A stretch of DNA of 64,000 nt from Mogibacterium sp. (GTDB lineage Bacteria > Bacillota > Clostridia > Peptostreptococcales > Anaerovoracaceae): contig JAFWHB010000031.1 in NCBI GenBank assembly GCA_017512145.1, positions 62,001-126,000 on the forward strand. The letters are read 5' to 3'. The translations under genes were made by a program, and so were the position numbers. Under the pieces are notes generated by a model that had not been told where the DNA came from, ran no database searches, and saw only the letters and a list, made by a program, of their open reading frames with translations. Positions 44,200 through 53,680 of this stretch are shown here, piece by piece (position 1 is the stretch's first letter; every line of letters starts with the position of its first letter).

Positions 44200-44487
44200 C
44201 TATTCTGTAATGTACTTATCTATCTTGGTATTATCTACGAACTCACTCTTGAGTTCTCCGATTCTCTTGAAGTGAGCCATGTCGCCATGAAGAGCAAGAG
44301 CCTCTGCATCCTTCCAGTTCTCGAGCAGGAACAGCTCATCCGGATTCTCAGCAGCAAAGAAATATGAGTATCTGATGTTGCCTTCCTCTGCTCTGCACTT
44401 CTCATCGAGCCCCTCTGCCTTGATAGCATTAAGAAAATCCTCTCTCTTACCTGGCTTGCATGTGTAAATTACATTCAGGATAATCAT
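44200..44487 (-). CDS. ABM domain protein (putative quinol monooxygenase)
   Basis: 95 residues, the size of a single antibiotic biosynthesis monooxygenase (ABM) domain. IILNVIYTCKPGKREDFLNAI, then a RAEEGNIRYSYFFAAENPDELFLLENWKD segment, then a C-terminal helix with HMAHFKRIGE-like content match YgiN-type proteins, which act as cofactor-free oxygenases or stress-related dimers. In an anaerobe the natural reaction is uncertain. RBS AAGGGAGA before ATG 44487. Confidence 0.85.
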   Translation of the reverse strand: MIILNVIYTCKPGKREDFLNAIKAEGLDEKCRAEEGNIRYSYFFAAENPDELFLLENWKDAEALALHGDMAHFKRIGELKSEFVDNTKIDKYITE

Positions 44488-44517
44488 CTCAGTCTCCCTT
44501 CTATAATACTATTTATG

Positions 44518-45429
44518 TTATTGTAGCATCTTTCTGAGCATTTCTACTACTTCAGCATGATCTCTGTGCTTCATATCAGGGAAAGCTCTGAGAAGTCTTC
44601 CTGCACCAAAGTGTCTGCTGCTGAGTATCTTATCTATGAGGGCCTTCCTTCTCTCTTCGAGTTGTTTCCTCATGTCTGCAAGATCAGATCTTCTCTCTCC
44701 GAACTGAGCGATCGTATCTGCCTTGGTTGCTTCAATTGCTTCTCTGGCTTCAGCTCCTGCGAGCGCCGCCTGGACTTTGACCTCATCCACACGCTTTGCA
44801 GTCTCTAGGGTTCTGCTGCCGATGCGGTCACTCAGGTCATTGCTGACAACACGCATCTTCCTCTGCATTTCGTCAAGTTCTGCCATGCGCTTGTTAAGAC
44901 CGATCATCACGCTGACAGAAACAGCGAAGTCGGCGCAGTATACAATGCTGAAGATTATTATCAGCACCCAGCCTACCCTCTCCGGTATGTAGCTGAGTGT
45001 GTGACTCAGCATCGGATATACAGCGCGCACCACGACCAGTATCGCAAAGCCCCACATCAGACTGAACTGAAGGCATATATAACCATGGAGATTGAACGGT
45101 CTGTCCGAATAGTCCCACCATCTCGCGTGGAAAGCTTTGTCGAGTATCCATCCGCCAAACAGCTCTATCGCCGTAGAGAGCACTACGCCGAATATGAATA
45201 CAACAAGAGCATTCTGTTCGTAGAATGGCTCATCGCTGAGAGACTGCAGCATCAGGAAAACTGCCAGGACACCGAATCCATATATAGGGCATACCGGGCC
45301 ATTCAGGAAGCCTCTGTTGATGACGAGGCCCTTTGAAGCGGCCTGATAGACCACCTCCGTGCACCACCCGAGGAATGAGAAGACCAGAAAGTACTCAAGA
45401 ACCGTATATATGATCTGCAACTGGTTCAA
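44518..45429 (-). CDS. CmpB-like putative ABC transporter permease with coiled-coil tail
   Basis: 303 residues starting at TTG 45429, which has GGAGG 9 bases upstream inside the ftsH end. Residues 1-175 contain five to six helices and the conserved FLVFSFLGWCTEVVYQ, NRGFLNGPVCPIYGFG and WWDYSDRPFNLHGYICLQFS motifs of the PF06541-type family. Residues about 180-270 form a charged coiled coil (DEMQRKMRVVSNDLSDR through RKQLEERRKALIDK), which is longer than in simple members. Transport function is not demonstrated for the family. Tightly coupled to ftsH (1 base). Confidence 0.82.
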   Translation of the reverse strand: MNQLQIIYTVLEYFLVFSFLGWCTEVVYQAASKGLVINRGFLNGPVCPIYGFGVLAVFLMLQSLSDEPFYEQNALVVFIFGVVLSTAIELFGGWILDKAFHARWWDYSDRPFNLHGYICLQFSLMWGFAILVVVRAVYPMLSHTLSYIPERVGWVLIIIFSIVYCADFAVSVSVMIGLNKRMAELDEMQRKMRVVSNDLSDRIGSRTLETAKRVDEVKVQAALAGAEAREAIEATKADTIAQFGERRSDLADMRKQLEERRKALIDKILSSRHFGAGRLLRAFPDMKHRDHAEVVEMLRKMLQ

Positions 45430-45430
45430 A

Positions 45431-47251
45431 TTACTTTGCCTCCAGTATCTGCATGAATTCCTCGCCTGTTATTGTCTCCTTCTCGTAGAGGTGCTGTGCG
45501 AGTTCGTCAAGCTTGTCTCTGTTCTCTGTCAGGATCTTCACTGCCTTATCATGCTGAGTCTTCACAAGCTCAACGACCTTCTCGTCGATCTTGGCCTGTG
45601 TCTCTGCGGAGCATGCGAGTGATGTGTCTCCTCCGAGATACTGATTCTGAACGGTCTCAAGAGCTACCATGTCAAAGTCATCACTCATTCCGTAGCGTGT
45701 TATCATTGCGCGGGCGAGCTTGGTTGCCTGCTCGATGTCGTTGGAAGCTCCGGTTGTGATCGAACCGAAGACGACCTCCTCGGCAGCTCTTCCGCCTGTA
45801 AGTGTAGCGATCTTGTTCTCGAGCTCTTCCTTGTTCATGAGGTAGTGGTTGCCTTCCTCTACCTGCAGTGTGTAGCCGAGTGCACCAGAAGTTCTCGGGA
45901 TTATAGTGATCTTCTGAACAGGAGCTGAGTTGGTCTGCTTTGCAGCAACCAGAGCGTGACCTATCTCATGATAAGCTACGATCTTCTTCTCCTGATCTGT
46001 GAGGATCGAATTCTTCTTCTGATAACCTGCGATTACGACCTCGATACTCTCTTCGAAGTCGGTCTGGCTTGCAGCCTTCCTTCCGTCACGGACAGCTCTC
46101 AGAGCAGCCTCATTGACGATATTCGCAAGTTCAGCACCGGAAGCACCTGATGCCATACGCGCGATCGCTGAGTAATCAATGTCCTTCTCGACCTTGACCT
46201 TCTTGGCGTGTACCTTGAGGATAGCTTCTCTTCCCTGGAGGTCCGGAAGCTCGACAGGTACTCTTCTGTCAAATCTTCCCGGTCTTGTCAGAGCAGGGTC
46301 GAGGGACTCAGGTCTGTTGGTTGCAGCGAGAATGATTACACCGCTGTTGCCTTCGAATCCGTCCATCTCGGTGAGGAGCTGGTTGAGTGTCTGCTCTCTC
46401 TCGTCATTGCCGCCTAAGTTACCACTGTTACGCTTCTGTCCGATTGCATCGATCTCATCGATGAAGACGATGCATGGAGCCTTCTCCTTGGCCTGTCTGA
46501 AGAGGTCACGCACCTTGGATGCACCCATTCCAACGAACATCTCTACGAACTCAGAACCGGACATTGAGAAGAACGGAACATTAGCCTCACCTGCTACCGC
46601 CTTGGCGAGCATTGTCTTACCTGTTCCCGGAGGGCCTACAAGCAGTACGCCCTTAGGCATCGAAGCTCCGATGTCCTGATACTTCTGAGGGTTGTGCAGA
46701 TAGTCTACGATTTCCTGCAGATTCTCCTCTGCCTCATCTACACCCTCGACATCACTGAACTTGATTCCGTCTGATGACTTGACATATATCTTGGCATTGC
46801 TCTTGCCGAGATTGAACATCATCGATCCGGCGCCGCCGCCTGCTTTGTCCATCATCCTTCTGCTGAGATACTGCCCGAGAACAATGAATATCAGGATCGG
46901 AAGTACCCAGCTGAGGATAAAGCTCGCAAGCGGAGACATCTGCTCTACGATACGGCTTGTGAACTTCGCCCCGGAAGCGTGGAGCCTGTTGACAAGATCA
47001 GGGTCGTTCATAACGCCTGTCTTGTAGACCTGCTTGCCGTCCTTGCTCGTGAACAGGATCTTGTTCTCCTCTATCTGGACTTCACCTATCTCGCCCTTCT
47101 CTGTCATAGTCATGAAAGTGCCATAGTCTACTTCCTTGACTTCCTGCTGACTTATCATCGGCGCTACCAGCGCATTAAACAGTGACAGCAGGAGAAGTAC
47201 GGCAATATAGAATATTAAAATCGATTTGCGCGGTCTGTTGACCTCATTCAT
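45431..47251 (-). CDS. ftsH: ATP-dependent zinc metalloprotease FtsH
   Basis: 606 residues, typical. Membrane-bound hexameric AAA+ protease for quality control of membrane and regulatory proteins. Two membrane helices (about 10-28 and 110-128) flank a small outside domain; Walker A GPPGTGKT is at 206-213, the SRH arginines lie in [20 protein letters not shown], and the zinc site HEIGH is near 428-432. C-terminus truncated of the long acidic tail seen in some species. RBS AAGAAGG before ATG 47251; 26 bases after the Nudix gene. Confidence 0.98.
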   Translation of the reverse strand: MNEVNRPRKSILIFYIAVLLLLSLFNALVAPMISQQEVKEVDYGTFMTMTEKGEIGEVQIEENKILFTSKDGKQVYKTGVMNDPDLVNRLHASGAKFTSRIVEQMSPLASFILSWVLPILIFIVLGQYLSRRMMDKAGGGAGSMMFNLGKSNAKIYVKSSDGIKFSDVEGVDEAEENLQEIVDYLHNPQKYQDIGASMPKGVLLVGPPGTGKTMLAKAVAGEANVPFFSMSGSEFVEMFVGMGASKVRDLFRQAKEKAPCIVFIDEIDAIGQKRNSGNLGGNDEREQTLNQLLTEMDGFEGNSGVIILAATNRPESLDPALTRPGRFDRRVPVELPDLQGREAILKVHAKKVKVEKDIDYSAIARMASGASGAELANIVNEAALRAVRDGRKAASQTDFEESIEVVIAGYQKKNSILTDQEKKIVAYHEIGHALVAAKQTNSAPVQKITIIPRTSGALGYTLQVEEGNHYLMNKEELENKIATLTGGRAAEEVVFGSITTGASNDIEQATKLARAMITRYGMSDDFDMVALETVQNQYLGGDTSLACSAETQAKIDEKVVELVKTQHDKAVKILTENRDKLDELAQHLYEKETITGEEFMQILEAK

Positions 47252-47277
47252 AATAAATACCTTCTTTCTCCAATTTA

Positions 47278-47778
47278 TTATTTGGCTTCATCAAGATATG
47301 AAACCAGGAACCACTCAGCCAGGCTGCCCGGCCTGATGTTCTTCCTTGCCTCTTCTCTTGTGAACCATTTGTATGAGTCGATCTCATAGTTAGCGTGCAT
47401 CTCGCTTGTATCCTTCACGAAGGCTGTGAAATTGCACATTAATGTATCTGATCCCTCATAGAATTTGGTGCGGTTGAACTTCATGTGAGAGACTGTCATT
47501 CCGGTCTCTTCTCTTACTTCTCTTGCGACTGTTTCTTCAAGGGATTCTCCTCTTGAACAATATCCGGCAACAAGGATGTAGAATGGTCTTCCATATTGCT
47601 GGATCAGAAGTATCTCGTCAGTCGACTCATTGACGACGATCATGCTGACAGCAACATTGTACTGCGGGAATCTGAACTGTCCGCATGCAGGGCAGTACGG
47701 AACCATACCCTCATTCTCCAGTTCCCTTATTTCAAGCTTGGTGCCGCACATGCGGCAGAATGTACCGTTTGTATCCAA
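47278..47778 (-). CDS. Nudix hydrolase with N-terminal zinc ribbon
   Basis: 166 residues starting at TTG 47778 (AGGGATGATGAT upstream). A zinc ribbon with CRMCG and CPACG knuckles lies at about 8-34. The Nudix box fits the consensus exactly: G-x5-E-x7-REV-x-EE-x-G in GYCSRGESLEETVAREVREE followed by TGM (about 72-94). The SQPWPFPxS motif that marks true NADH pyrophosphatases (NudC) is not seen, so the substrate may be another nucleoside diphosphate compound. 16 bases after the tRNA editing gene. Confidence 0.88.
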   Translation of the reverse strand: MDTNGTFCRMCGTKLEIRELENEGMVPYCPACGQFRFPQYNVAVSMIVVNESTDEILLIQQYGRPFYILVAGYCSRGESLEETVAREVREETGMTVSHMKFNRTKFYEGSDTLMCNFTAFVKDTSEMHANYEIDSYKWFTREEARKNIRPGSLAEWFLVSYLDEAK

Positions 47779-47794
47779 ATCATCATCCCTTTCA

Positions 47795-48331
47795 CTAGAG
47801 CATTATGATCTCAGGCTTGTGTCCTTCTGCAGGAAGGAAATTGCCGATGAGCTGCTTGGTCTTGAATCTTATATGTGTAGTATTCGCACCAGGGTTGCAT
47901 GCAAACCATTCAGCATCAGCTACAGCCTTGTCGATGACTACTTTAACTTTGCCCGCAGGGTCATTGAGAATGCCCATTACAGAAGCTTCGCCTGGTGTCA
48001 GTCCGATCACGGATTCCATATCTTCAGGAGATGCGAACGAAACTCTTGCGGTCCTCATCATTGCAGCGAACAGCTTGGAATCGAATCTCTTATTTGCAGG
48101 CAGTATTACAAGGTAGAACTCAGTCTTCTGTCTGTTGCATACAACGATGGTCTTCCTTATCTCTGCTCCGAGCTTGTTCGAGATCTCAACGCATTCATCC
48201 ATAGCTTCTACAGAATCGTTGTCTACTCTCTCATATTTGATATTCAGTCTCTCCAGTTCCTGATAAACCTTGGTCTCGAGCGGGCCTCTTGCATCAGTAG
48301 GCGCTGTTGTCATTACTTCGCTTATGTACAT
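47795..48331 (-). CDS. YbaK/PrdX-type aminoacyl-tRNA editing protein (second paralogue)
   Basis: 178 residues. Conserved lysine region IRKTIVVCNRQKTEFYLVILPA and the later ESVIGLTPGEASVMGIL loop match the YbaK/ProRS editing domain family. It is clearly divergent from the copy at 17888-18376 and has the Thr-Pro-Gly-Glu loop rather than GAVTPFG, so its tRNA or amino acid target may differ. RBS AAGGAGGGGAAT before ATG 48331. Between the CDF and Nudix genes in one directon. Confidence 0.83.
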   Translation of the reverse strand: MYISEVMTTAPTDARGPLETKVYQELERLNIKYERVDNDSVEAMDECVEISNKLGAEIRKTIVVCNRQKTEFYLVILPANKRFDSKLFAAMMRTARVSFASPEDMESVIGLTPGEASVMGILNDPAGKVKVVIDKAVADAEWFACNPGANTTHIRFKTKQLIGNFLPAEGHKPEIIML

Positions 48332-48356
48332 ATTCCCCTCCTTAATATTACATATC

Positions 48357-49472
48357 TTATATATCTATCGCGGTTGCAATATCGATCGTCATATCCGGGA
48401 AAATCTCTTCGAGCTCGGATTTGAGCTGTTCAAGCGAGTTCTCCCTGTCTTTGCTGCTGTAGTCGAGGACTACATAGAAGGAAATGACCTTCTCCTCGAA
48501 ATCCACAGTAAACAGCTGGGTCCTGATGATATCTTTGTACTTGCGGGCACGGTCGATGACTGTATCGATTATCTCTGCCGCTCTCGGATCGCTTATATTG
48601 CTGCCGGTAATTCCGACTGATGTGAGAGTAAGACCGTGCTCCTTAGCCTTTCTTATGAGCCTTCTTGAGAGTTTGGTAGCCTCTGCTGCGGTCATATCCT
48701 CACTGACTTCTATATCGACAGAACCTACATGAGCGCCCTCTCCATAGGTATGAATAACGAGGTTGCATACATGAAGGACGCCGTCTTCAGAGACAAGTGT
48801 CTGCATTATCTTCTTCTTGAACTCAGGATCAGGTCTCTGTCCAATGAGCTTATTGGTGCAGTTGCGCGCCATCTTGATGCCTGCAGTGCAGATCATCACA
48901 GAAATAATTATGGAGATGATAGGCTCAAGATTGATATCATACACCCTGTTGACGAAAATTGAAAGGAGCAGCAGAAGAGATACCGCGGCGCCTCCGAGGC
49001 TGTCCGTTCCGGTCATTATCATGGCCTCCGAATCAAGCTTCTTGCCTTCATGTCTTGCCTCTACACCATGGTATGCTTTGACCAGGAATGAGACGAGCAT
49101 GATCGCGATCGCAGATGAATCATATGAAGGAGCGCCCTCCGAATGCATCATCTCACCTACAGAAGAAATGATCGCCTGTATACCAAGATAAATGATAAGG
49201 ATCGTAATGAACAGCGAGCTGACATACTCTATTCTTCCATATCCAAGCGGATGCCCCTTGTCTGCTTTCTTGGATGCTGCCGAAACTGAAATAATCGAAA
49301 TGACGGATGCCATCATTTCTGTCAGGCCGTCAACAGCGTCAAGTATGATAGCTCTTGATCTTACAGATACACCGATCACTATCTTAAAAAGAGAAAGCAG
49401 CAGATTGAGCAATATCGCTACCTTGTTGTGGCTTATTATCTTCTGTCTTCTTGTGGTTTCGTGGTTCTCCAT
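48357..49472 (-). CDS. Cation diffusion facilitator family transporter with altered metal site
   Basis: 371 residues. Six membrane helices (about 15-215) then a cytoplasmic domain that is longer than in FieF/YiiP: one ferredoxin-like metal-sensing domain (about 220-290) plus a second similar region (290-371). Compared with E. coli FieF, the four transport-site ligands D45/D49/H153/D157 align with Asp48, Glu52, Met153 and Asp157 here (VDGLTE and MTGTDS). That is not the usual zinc/iron set. The likely role is divalent metal efflux with unknown metal. Start ATG 49472; first gene of the run down to ftsH. Confidence 0.87.
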   Translation of the reverse strand: MENHETTRRQKIISHNKVAILLNLLLSLFKIVIGVSVRSRAIILDAVDGLTEMMASVISIISVSAASKKADKGHPLGYGRIEYVSSLFITILIIYLGIQAIISSVGEMMHSEGAPSYDSSAIAIMLVSFLVKAYHGVEARHEGKKLDSEAMIMTGTDSLGGAAVSLLLLLSIFVNRVYDINLEPIISIIISVMICTAGIKMARNCTNKLIGQRPDPEFKKKIMQTLVSEDGVLHVCNLVIHTYGEGAHVGSVDIEVSEDMTAAEATKLSRRLIRKAKEHGLTLTSVGITGSNISDPRAAEIIDTVIDRARKYKDIIRTQLFTVDFEEKVISFYVVLDYSSKDRENSLEQLKSELEEIFPDMTIDIATAIDI

Positions 49473-49557
49473 TAATTAGTTATCCTCTTCCATCTTTTCA
49501 TACACAGTTATGATACATCGTTTTGCTATATTTTTCATCGTGTATTCTTATTAATTC

Positions 49558-49586
49558 TTTACATTAGCACTTTAGCATGCTAAAAT
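49558..49586 (+). promoter_or_regulatory. Promoter of the amino acid ABC importer operon
   Basis: TTTACA (49558-49563), 17-base spacer, TAAAAT (49581-49586). Confidence 0.75.
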
Positions 49587-49597
49587 GACGAAGTGCT
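49566..49597. promoter_or_regulatory. Nested palindromes over the importer promoter
   Basis: TTTAGCATGCTAAA (49571-49584) is a perfect 14-base palindrome covering the spacer and -10. It is enclosed by AGCACTT (49566-49572) and AAGTGCT (49591-49597). A bound repressor would block polymerase. Regulator not identified. Confidence 0.6.
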
Positions 49598-49659
49598 TTG
49601 ATAAGGCACTGTTGGGACAACAATTAATACCGAATAATCAAAAGGGAGATATATTAATT

Positions 49660-50508
49660 ATGAAGAAATATTTAGCACTTATACTTGTCGCTGTAATGTC
49701 GATCAGCATCTTTACAGCATGCGGATCATCATCATCGGAAGACGCTTCATCCGGGGATTCTGCAGCTTCTGAATCTCAGTATGGTGAAGGCTTCGAATTC
49801 AAGCACGGATATGATAAGGACTTCCCTCCATACTCCTTCATTGGAGATGACGGTGAGACAATAGGACTTGACGTTGAACTCGCTAAGGCCGTCTGCGAAT
49901 ACTACGGATGGACCTACACAGGCGTACCTATTAACTGGGATTCCAAGGAAGCAGAACTTGCATCAGGCAGCATCGACTGTATCTGGTCAGGTTTTACCAA
50001 GAACCCTGCCAGAGAGCCTAAGTTCTCATGGAGTGAACCTTATTCTCTCAACACCATCAAGGTTATGGTTCTCGAGGATTCAGACATAGCAACTATGGAA
50101 GACCTTGCAGGCAAGAAGGTTGGCGTACAGACAGCTACATCTGCACAGGAACTGATGGAAACTCCTGAAAGTGAAGGCGGAGCTCTTGAACTCGCTGGAA
50201 CATTTGCTTCAACAGAGATCTATGATACATACACTATCGCAATCAACGATCTTAAGGCTGGCGCTATCGATGCCATTGCAATCGACGAGACAACAGGTAC
50301 CTATCAGATGGACAAGGTTGAAGGTCTTAAGTTCCTGGATGGAGTTATGTGCGAAGAGGTCTATGCTATCGGCTTCAGAACAGGAGATACCGAGCTCCGC
50401 GATATGATCAATGCAGCACTCGAAGCTCTGGCTGCTGACGGCACAATGGATACTATCGGCAAGAAATACGAACAGGTCTATGACAAGCTGATAATGATCA
50501 ACCAGTAG
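49660..50508 (+). CDS. Amino acid ABC transporter substrate-binding lipoprotein
   Basis: 282 residues from ATG 49660, preceded by GGGAG. A lipoprotein signal peptide ends in the lipobox FTAC (Cys at about residue 21), followed by a Ser/Glu-rich linker to about 45. The family 3 solute-binding fold follows: PPYSFIGDDGETIGLDVELAKAV, FTKNPAREPKFSWSEPYSLN, and GKKVGVQTATSAQELM. It catches a polar or acidic amino acid or cystine outside the membrane for the permease encoded next. Ligand cannot be told from sequence. Confidence 0.94.
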   Translation: MKKYLALILVAVMSISIFTACGSSSSEDASSGDSAASESQYGEGFEFKHGYDKDFPPYSFIGDDGETIGLDVELAKAVCEYYGWTYTGVPINWDSKEAELASGSIDCIWSGFTKNPAREPKFSWSEPYSLNTIKVMVLEDSDIATMEDLAGKKVGVQTATSAQELMETPESEGGALELAGTFASTEIYDTYTIAINDLKAGAIDAIAIDETTGTYQMDKVEGLKFLDGVMCEEVYAIGFRTGDTELRDMINAALEALAADGTMDTIGKKYEQVYDKLIMINQ

Positions 50509-50547
50509 TTACTAAGATTTATTTTACAGGCTTTATTCTAAACTAAC

Positions 50548-50592
50548 AGCCGATGCCGGTCTGGCAAGTTTGTCGGTCCGGCACGGCTTATT
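50548..50592 (+). terminator. Intercistronic hairpin between binding protein and permease genes
   Basis: AGCCG (50548-50552) and CGGCT (50584-50588), then TGCCGG and CCGGCA with one bulged base, followed by TATTT. Such a partial terminator would keep binding-protein expression above that of the permease. Confidence 0.6.
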
Positions 50593-50610
50593 TAATGGAA
50601 GGCACAGATT

Positions 50611-51258
50611 ATGACATTTTCTACAATGCTTTCAACAATGAGTGCAGGCATGGTGAAGACACTGGGAATCTTCGTTCTGACCCTCATAGGTTCCCTGCCG
50701 CTCGGTATGGTGGTCGCTCTTCTCAGGAAGTCCAGATTCAAAGTGGTGCGGGGCATCATCAGCATTTACATATCAATAATGCGCGGCACACCTCTCATGC
50801 TTCAGCTTCTTGCATGGTATTTTGGTCCGTTCTATCTGTTCGGACTTAATATAGGCAACTGGAGATTCCCTGCACTTATCATAGGATTCGTCGCCAATTA
50901 TGCCGCATACTTTGCTGAAATCTACCGCGGCGGCATCGAGTCGATACCTGTCGGTCAGTATGAGGCAGCGGAGGTTCTTGGTTATACCAAGACACAGACC
51001 TTCATGAAGATCATTCTTCCTCAGGTAGTAAAGATCATTATGCCTTCTGTGACTAATGAGGTTATCACACTCGTCAAGGATACTTCTCTTGCATTTACTC
51101 TGGCATATCAGGAAGTATTCTCTCTCTCCAAGCAGATCTCGGCATCGCAGTCATCGTTCATGCCTTTCCTGATTGCGGGAGTATTCTATTTCGTTGCCAA
51201 CTATGTTGTTGAGTTCCTCATGAACCGCGTCGAGAAATCGATGGATTATTATAAGTAA
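50611..51258 (+). CDS. Amino acid ABC transporter permease
   Basis: 215 residues with five membrane helices. The EAA loop (GQYEAAEVLGYTKTQTFMKIILPQV, about 122-148) contacts the ATPase. The N-terminal MRGTPLMLQLLAWYFG segment is typical of the His/Glu/Gln/cystine permease class. The start at 50611 has GGAAGG upstream. Probably acts as a homodimer because only one permease gene is present. Confidence 0.94.
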   Translation: MTFSTMLSTMSAGMVKTLGIFVLTLIGSLPLGMVVALLRKSRFKVVRGIISIYISIMRGTPLMLQLLAWYFGPFYLFGLNIGNWRFPALIIGFVANYAAYFAEIYRGGIESIPVGQYEAAEVLGYTKTQTFMKIILPQVVKIIMPSVTNEVITLVKDTSLAFTLAYQEVFSLSKQISASQSSFMPFLIAGVFYFVANYVVEFLMNRVEKSMDYYK

Positions 51259-51270
51259 GGAGAATCCGCA

Positions 51271-52029
51271 ATGATACTTGAAATGAATAACATAAGAAAA
51301 CACTTTGGCGGACTCGAGGTGCTTAAAGACATCAGTCTCGGAGTTGACAGCGGAGAGGTCATCAGCATCATCGGGCCTTCAGGCTCAGGTAAGTCCACAC
51401 TTCTCAGATGTGCGACATTCCTTGAGACAATTGATGGCGGCGAGATCAAGTATATGGGCAAGACAGCCGCTCATTCAGATGAGAATGGAAATGCAGTTTA
51501 TGTAAGTCCACAGGAGTTAAGGGCATTCCGCAGCTACTACGGGCTCGTATTCCAGCAGTTCAACCTCTTCCCTCACTATAGCATCCTTAAGAATCTGACA
51601 GACGCTCCTATCCACGTTCTCGGCAAGAGCAAGGATGAGGCCGAGGCAACAGCTATGGAACTTCTTAACAAGATGGGCATCGCAGACAAGGCAACTTCTT
51701 ATCCTTATCAGCTCTCAGGCGGCCAGCAGCAGAGAGTCGCCATCGCAAGAGCTCTTGCGATGAAGCCGGAGATCCTCTTCTTTGACGAGCCTACATCAGC
51801 ACTCGATCCGGAACTTACAGGCGAAGTTCTCAAGGTCATAAGGCAGCTCGCTGAAGAGAGAATGACTATGGTCGTCGTAACACACGAGATGCCATTTGCC
51901 AAAGCTGTAAGTAACAGAGTGCTTTTCATGGCCGGAGGTGTTATAGTAGAGCAAGGCGATCCTAAGGATGTATTTGACAATCCTCAGGAGGAAAGAACTA
52001 AACAGTTCCTCAGGACATTTGAAAGATAG
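51271..52029 (+). CDS. Amino acid ABC transporter ATP-binding protein (GlnQ-like)
   Basis: 252 residues. Walker A GPSGSGKS at 35-42, Q-loop [12 protein letters not shown], signature [16 protein letters not shown], Walker [15 protein letters not shown] and the H-loop [12 protein letters not shown]. It powers the importer formed with the two preceding genes. RBS AAGGAGAATCCGCA before the ATG, 12 bases after the permease stop. Confidence 0.96.
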   Translation: MILEMNNIRKHFGGLEVLKDISLGVDSGEVISIIGPSGSGKSTLLRCATFLETIDGGEIKYMGKTAAHSDENGNAVYVSPQELRAFRSYYGLVFQQFNLFPHYSILKNLTDAPIHVLGKSKDEAEATAMELLNKMGIADKATSYPYQLSGGQQQRVAIARALAMKPEILFFDEPTSALDPELTGEVLKVIRQLAEERMTMVVVTHEMPFAKAVSNRVLFMAGGVIVEQGDPKDVFDNPQEERTKQFLRTFER

Positions 52030-52047
52030 GAGGCCATAGATAAGATA

Positions 52048-53658
52048 ATGGCACACTGGCTGGATAAAGCAGTTTTCTACGAAATTTACCCGCAGTCTTT
52101 CTGCGATTCAAACGGAGACGGGATCGGCGACTTTGCCGGAATAAAGTCCAAGATCCCGTATCTCAAATCACTGGGAGTCAACGCAGTATGGATGAACCCA
52201 TGCTATGACTCCTCTTTCTATGATGCAGGCTATGATGTAAGAGATCATTATAAAGCAGCTGAGCGTTACGGCTCTAATGATGATCTTAAGGACCTCTTCG
52301 AAGCCTTCCATGCTGAAGGCATGCACATCCTGCTCGACCTTGTTCCGGGACATACGGCGATAGACAATCCATGGTTCATCGAGTCAAGCAAGGATGAAGT
52401 GAACGAATACACTGACAGATTCATCTGGCGCACGGGCGGCCCATGGGGCAAGCAGTACAAAGGCATTGCAAACTGGCTCTGCGGCTTCTCAGAACGTCCC
52501 GGAGCTGCAGCGGTCAACTGCTTCTCCTCTCAGCCGGCACTCAACTATGGCTTTGCCAATGTGACCGAAGACTGGCAGTTTTCCTCAGACTCTCCGGAAG
52601 CCGAGAAGACCCGCCTGGCAATGCAGGACATCATGAGTTATTGGCTGGATATGGGCTGCGACGGATTCAGAGTCGATATGGCAGGCAGCCTTGTCAAAGA
52701 AGACGAAGACCGCATGGAGACGATGAAGCTCTGGCAGAAGGTCCGCGCCTTCCTCGATGAGAAATACCCGGATGCCGCTCTTGTATCTGAATGGGGCAAC
52801 CCTCTTCAGGCACTGCAGGCAGGTTTTCATATGGATTTCCTGCTGCACGGAGGTCCTTCGCATTATATGGACCTCTTCCGCACCGAGCCGTATTTTTCAA
52901 AGTCCGGCCGCGACGAGCTTGCAGAGTTCATGGCATATTACAATGATGCCTATGCCAAGACAGCCGGTAAGGGCCTCATATGCATCCCATCCGGCAACCA
53001 TGACATGGTAAGAATGCGCGATACCCTCACCCCTGATGAGATGAAGCTTGCCTTCGCATTCCTCCTGACTATGCCGGGATGTCCTTTCATCTATTACGGT
53101 GATGAGATAGCAATGAAATATATCCACGGTCTCAAGAGCAAGGAAGGCGGCTACGACAGAACGGGCTCAAGAACTCCGATGCAGTGGAGCAAGGACAAGA
53201 ATGCAGGCTTCTCCTCTGCAGACCCTGCGGATCTGTATCTGCCGGTAGATGATATGGGTTCGTATGATATGGGTTCGAAAGATCATGCAGACGCTGATTC
53301 AGGCTATCCTAATGCAACAGACCAAATGGCCGATCCTGATTCCCTCTGGAATCACATCCGTGGCCTTATAGAATTCCGCTTAGCTCATCCGGCACTGGAC
53401 AGCAATGCGAAGTTCAGGTTCCTGTCAGATGGCAACGGCTATCCACTTGTATATGAGAGATGGAATGATGGCGATGTCAGCTCTGCAGAGCGCCTTATAA
53501 TCGCGATCAATCCGTCTGCAGAAACAGCAGATTATAGCCTTGAAGGGGCACCTGATTCCTGCAGGATCCTTCTTTCATATAACGGAGCTGAGATTACCGA
53601 CACAGGCATTATGAAACTGCCAGCAGGCAGCTATGCGATATTAAAAGATCTGGCGTAA
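52048..53658 (+). CDS. GH13 alpha-amylase family glycoside hydrolase
   Basis: 536 residues, no signal peptide, so it acts inside the cell. GH13 landmarks: YPQSFCDSNGDGIGDFAGI near the N-terminus, catalytic nucleophile Asp in GFRVDMAG (about 209), acid/base Glu in LVSEWGN (about 248) and transition-state Asp in SGNHDMVR (about 319). The sequence resembles oligo-1,6-glucosidase or alpha-glucosidase types rather than secreted amylases. GGAGG lies 14 bases before the ATG, an unusually long spacing. It starts 18 bases after the amino acid ABC ATPase gene, which suggests one transcript. Confidence 0.9.
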   Translation: MAHWLDKAVFYEIYPQSFCDSNGDGIGDFAGIKSKIPYLKSLGVNAVWMNPCYDSSFYDAGYDVRDHYKAAERYGSNDDLKDLFEAFHAEGMHILLDLVPGHTAIDNPWFIESSKDEVNEYTDRFIWRTGGPWGKQYKGIANWLCGFSERPGAAAVNCFSSQPALNYGFANVTEDWQFSSDSPEAEKTRLAMQDIMSYWLDMGCDGFRVDMAGSLVKEDEDRMETMKLWQKVRAFLDEKYPDAALVSEWGNPLQALQAGFHMDFLLHGGPSHYMDLFRTEPYFSKSGRDELAEFMAYYNDAYAKTAGKGLICIPSGNHDMVRMRDTLTPDEMKLAFAFLLTMPGCPFIYYGDEIAMKYIHGLKSKEGGYDRTGSRTPMQWSKDKNAGFSSADPADLYLPVDDMGSYDMGSKDHADADSGYPNATDQMADPDSLWNHIRGLIEFRLAHPALDSNAKFRFLSDGNGYPLVYERWNDGDVSSAERLIIAINPSAETADYSLEGAPDSCRILLSYNGAEITDTGIMKLPAGSYAILKDLA

Positions 53659-53680
53659 AGGATCCAGTCATTTTTCGTTC

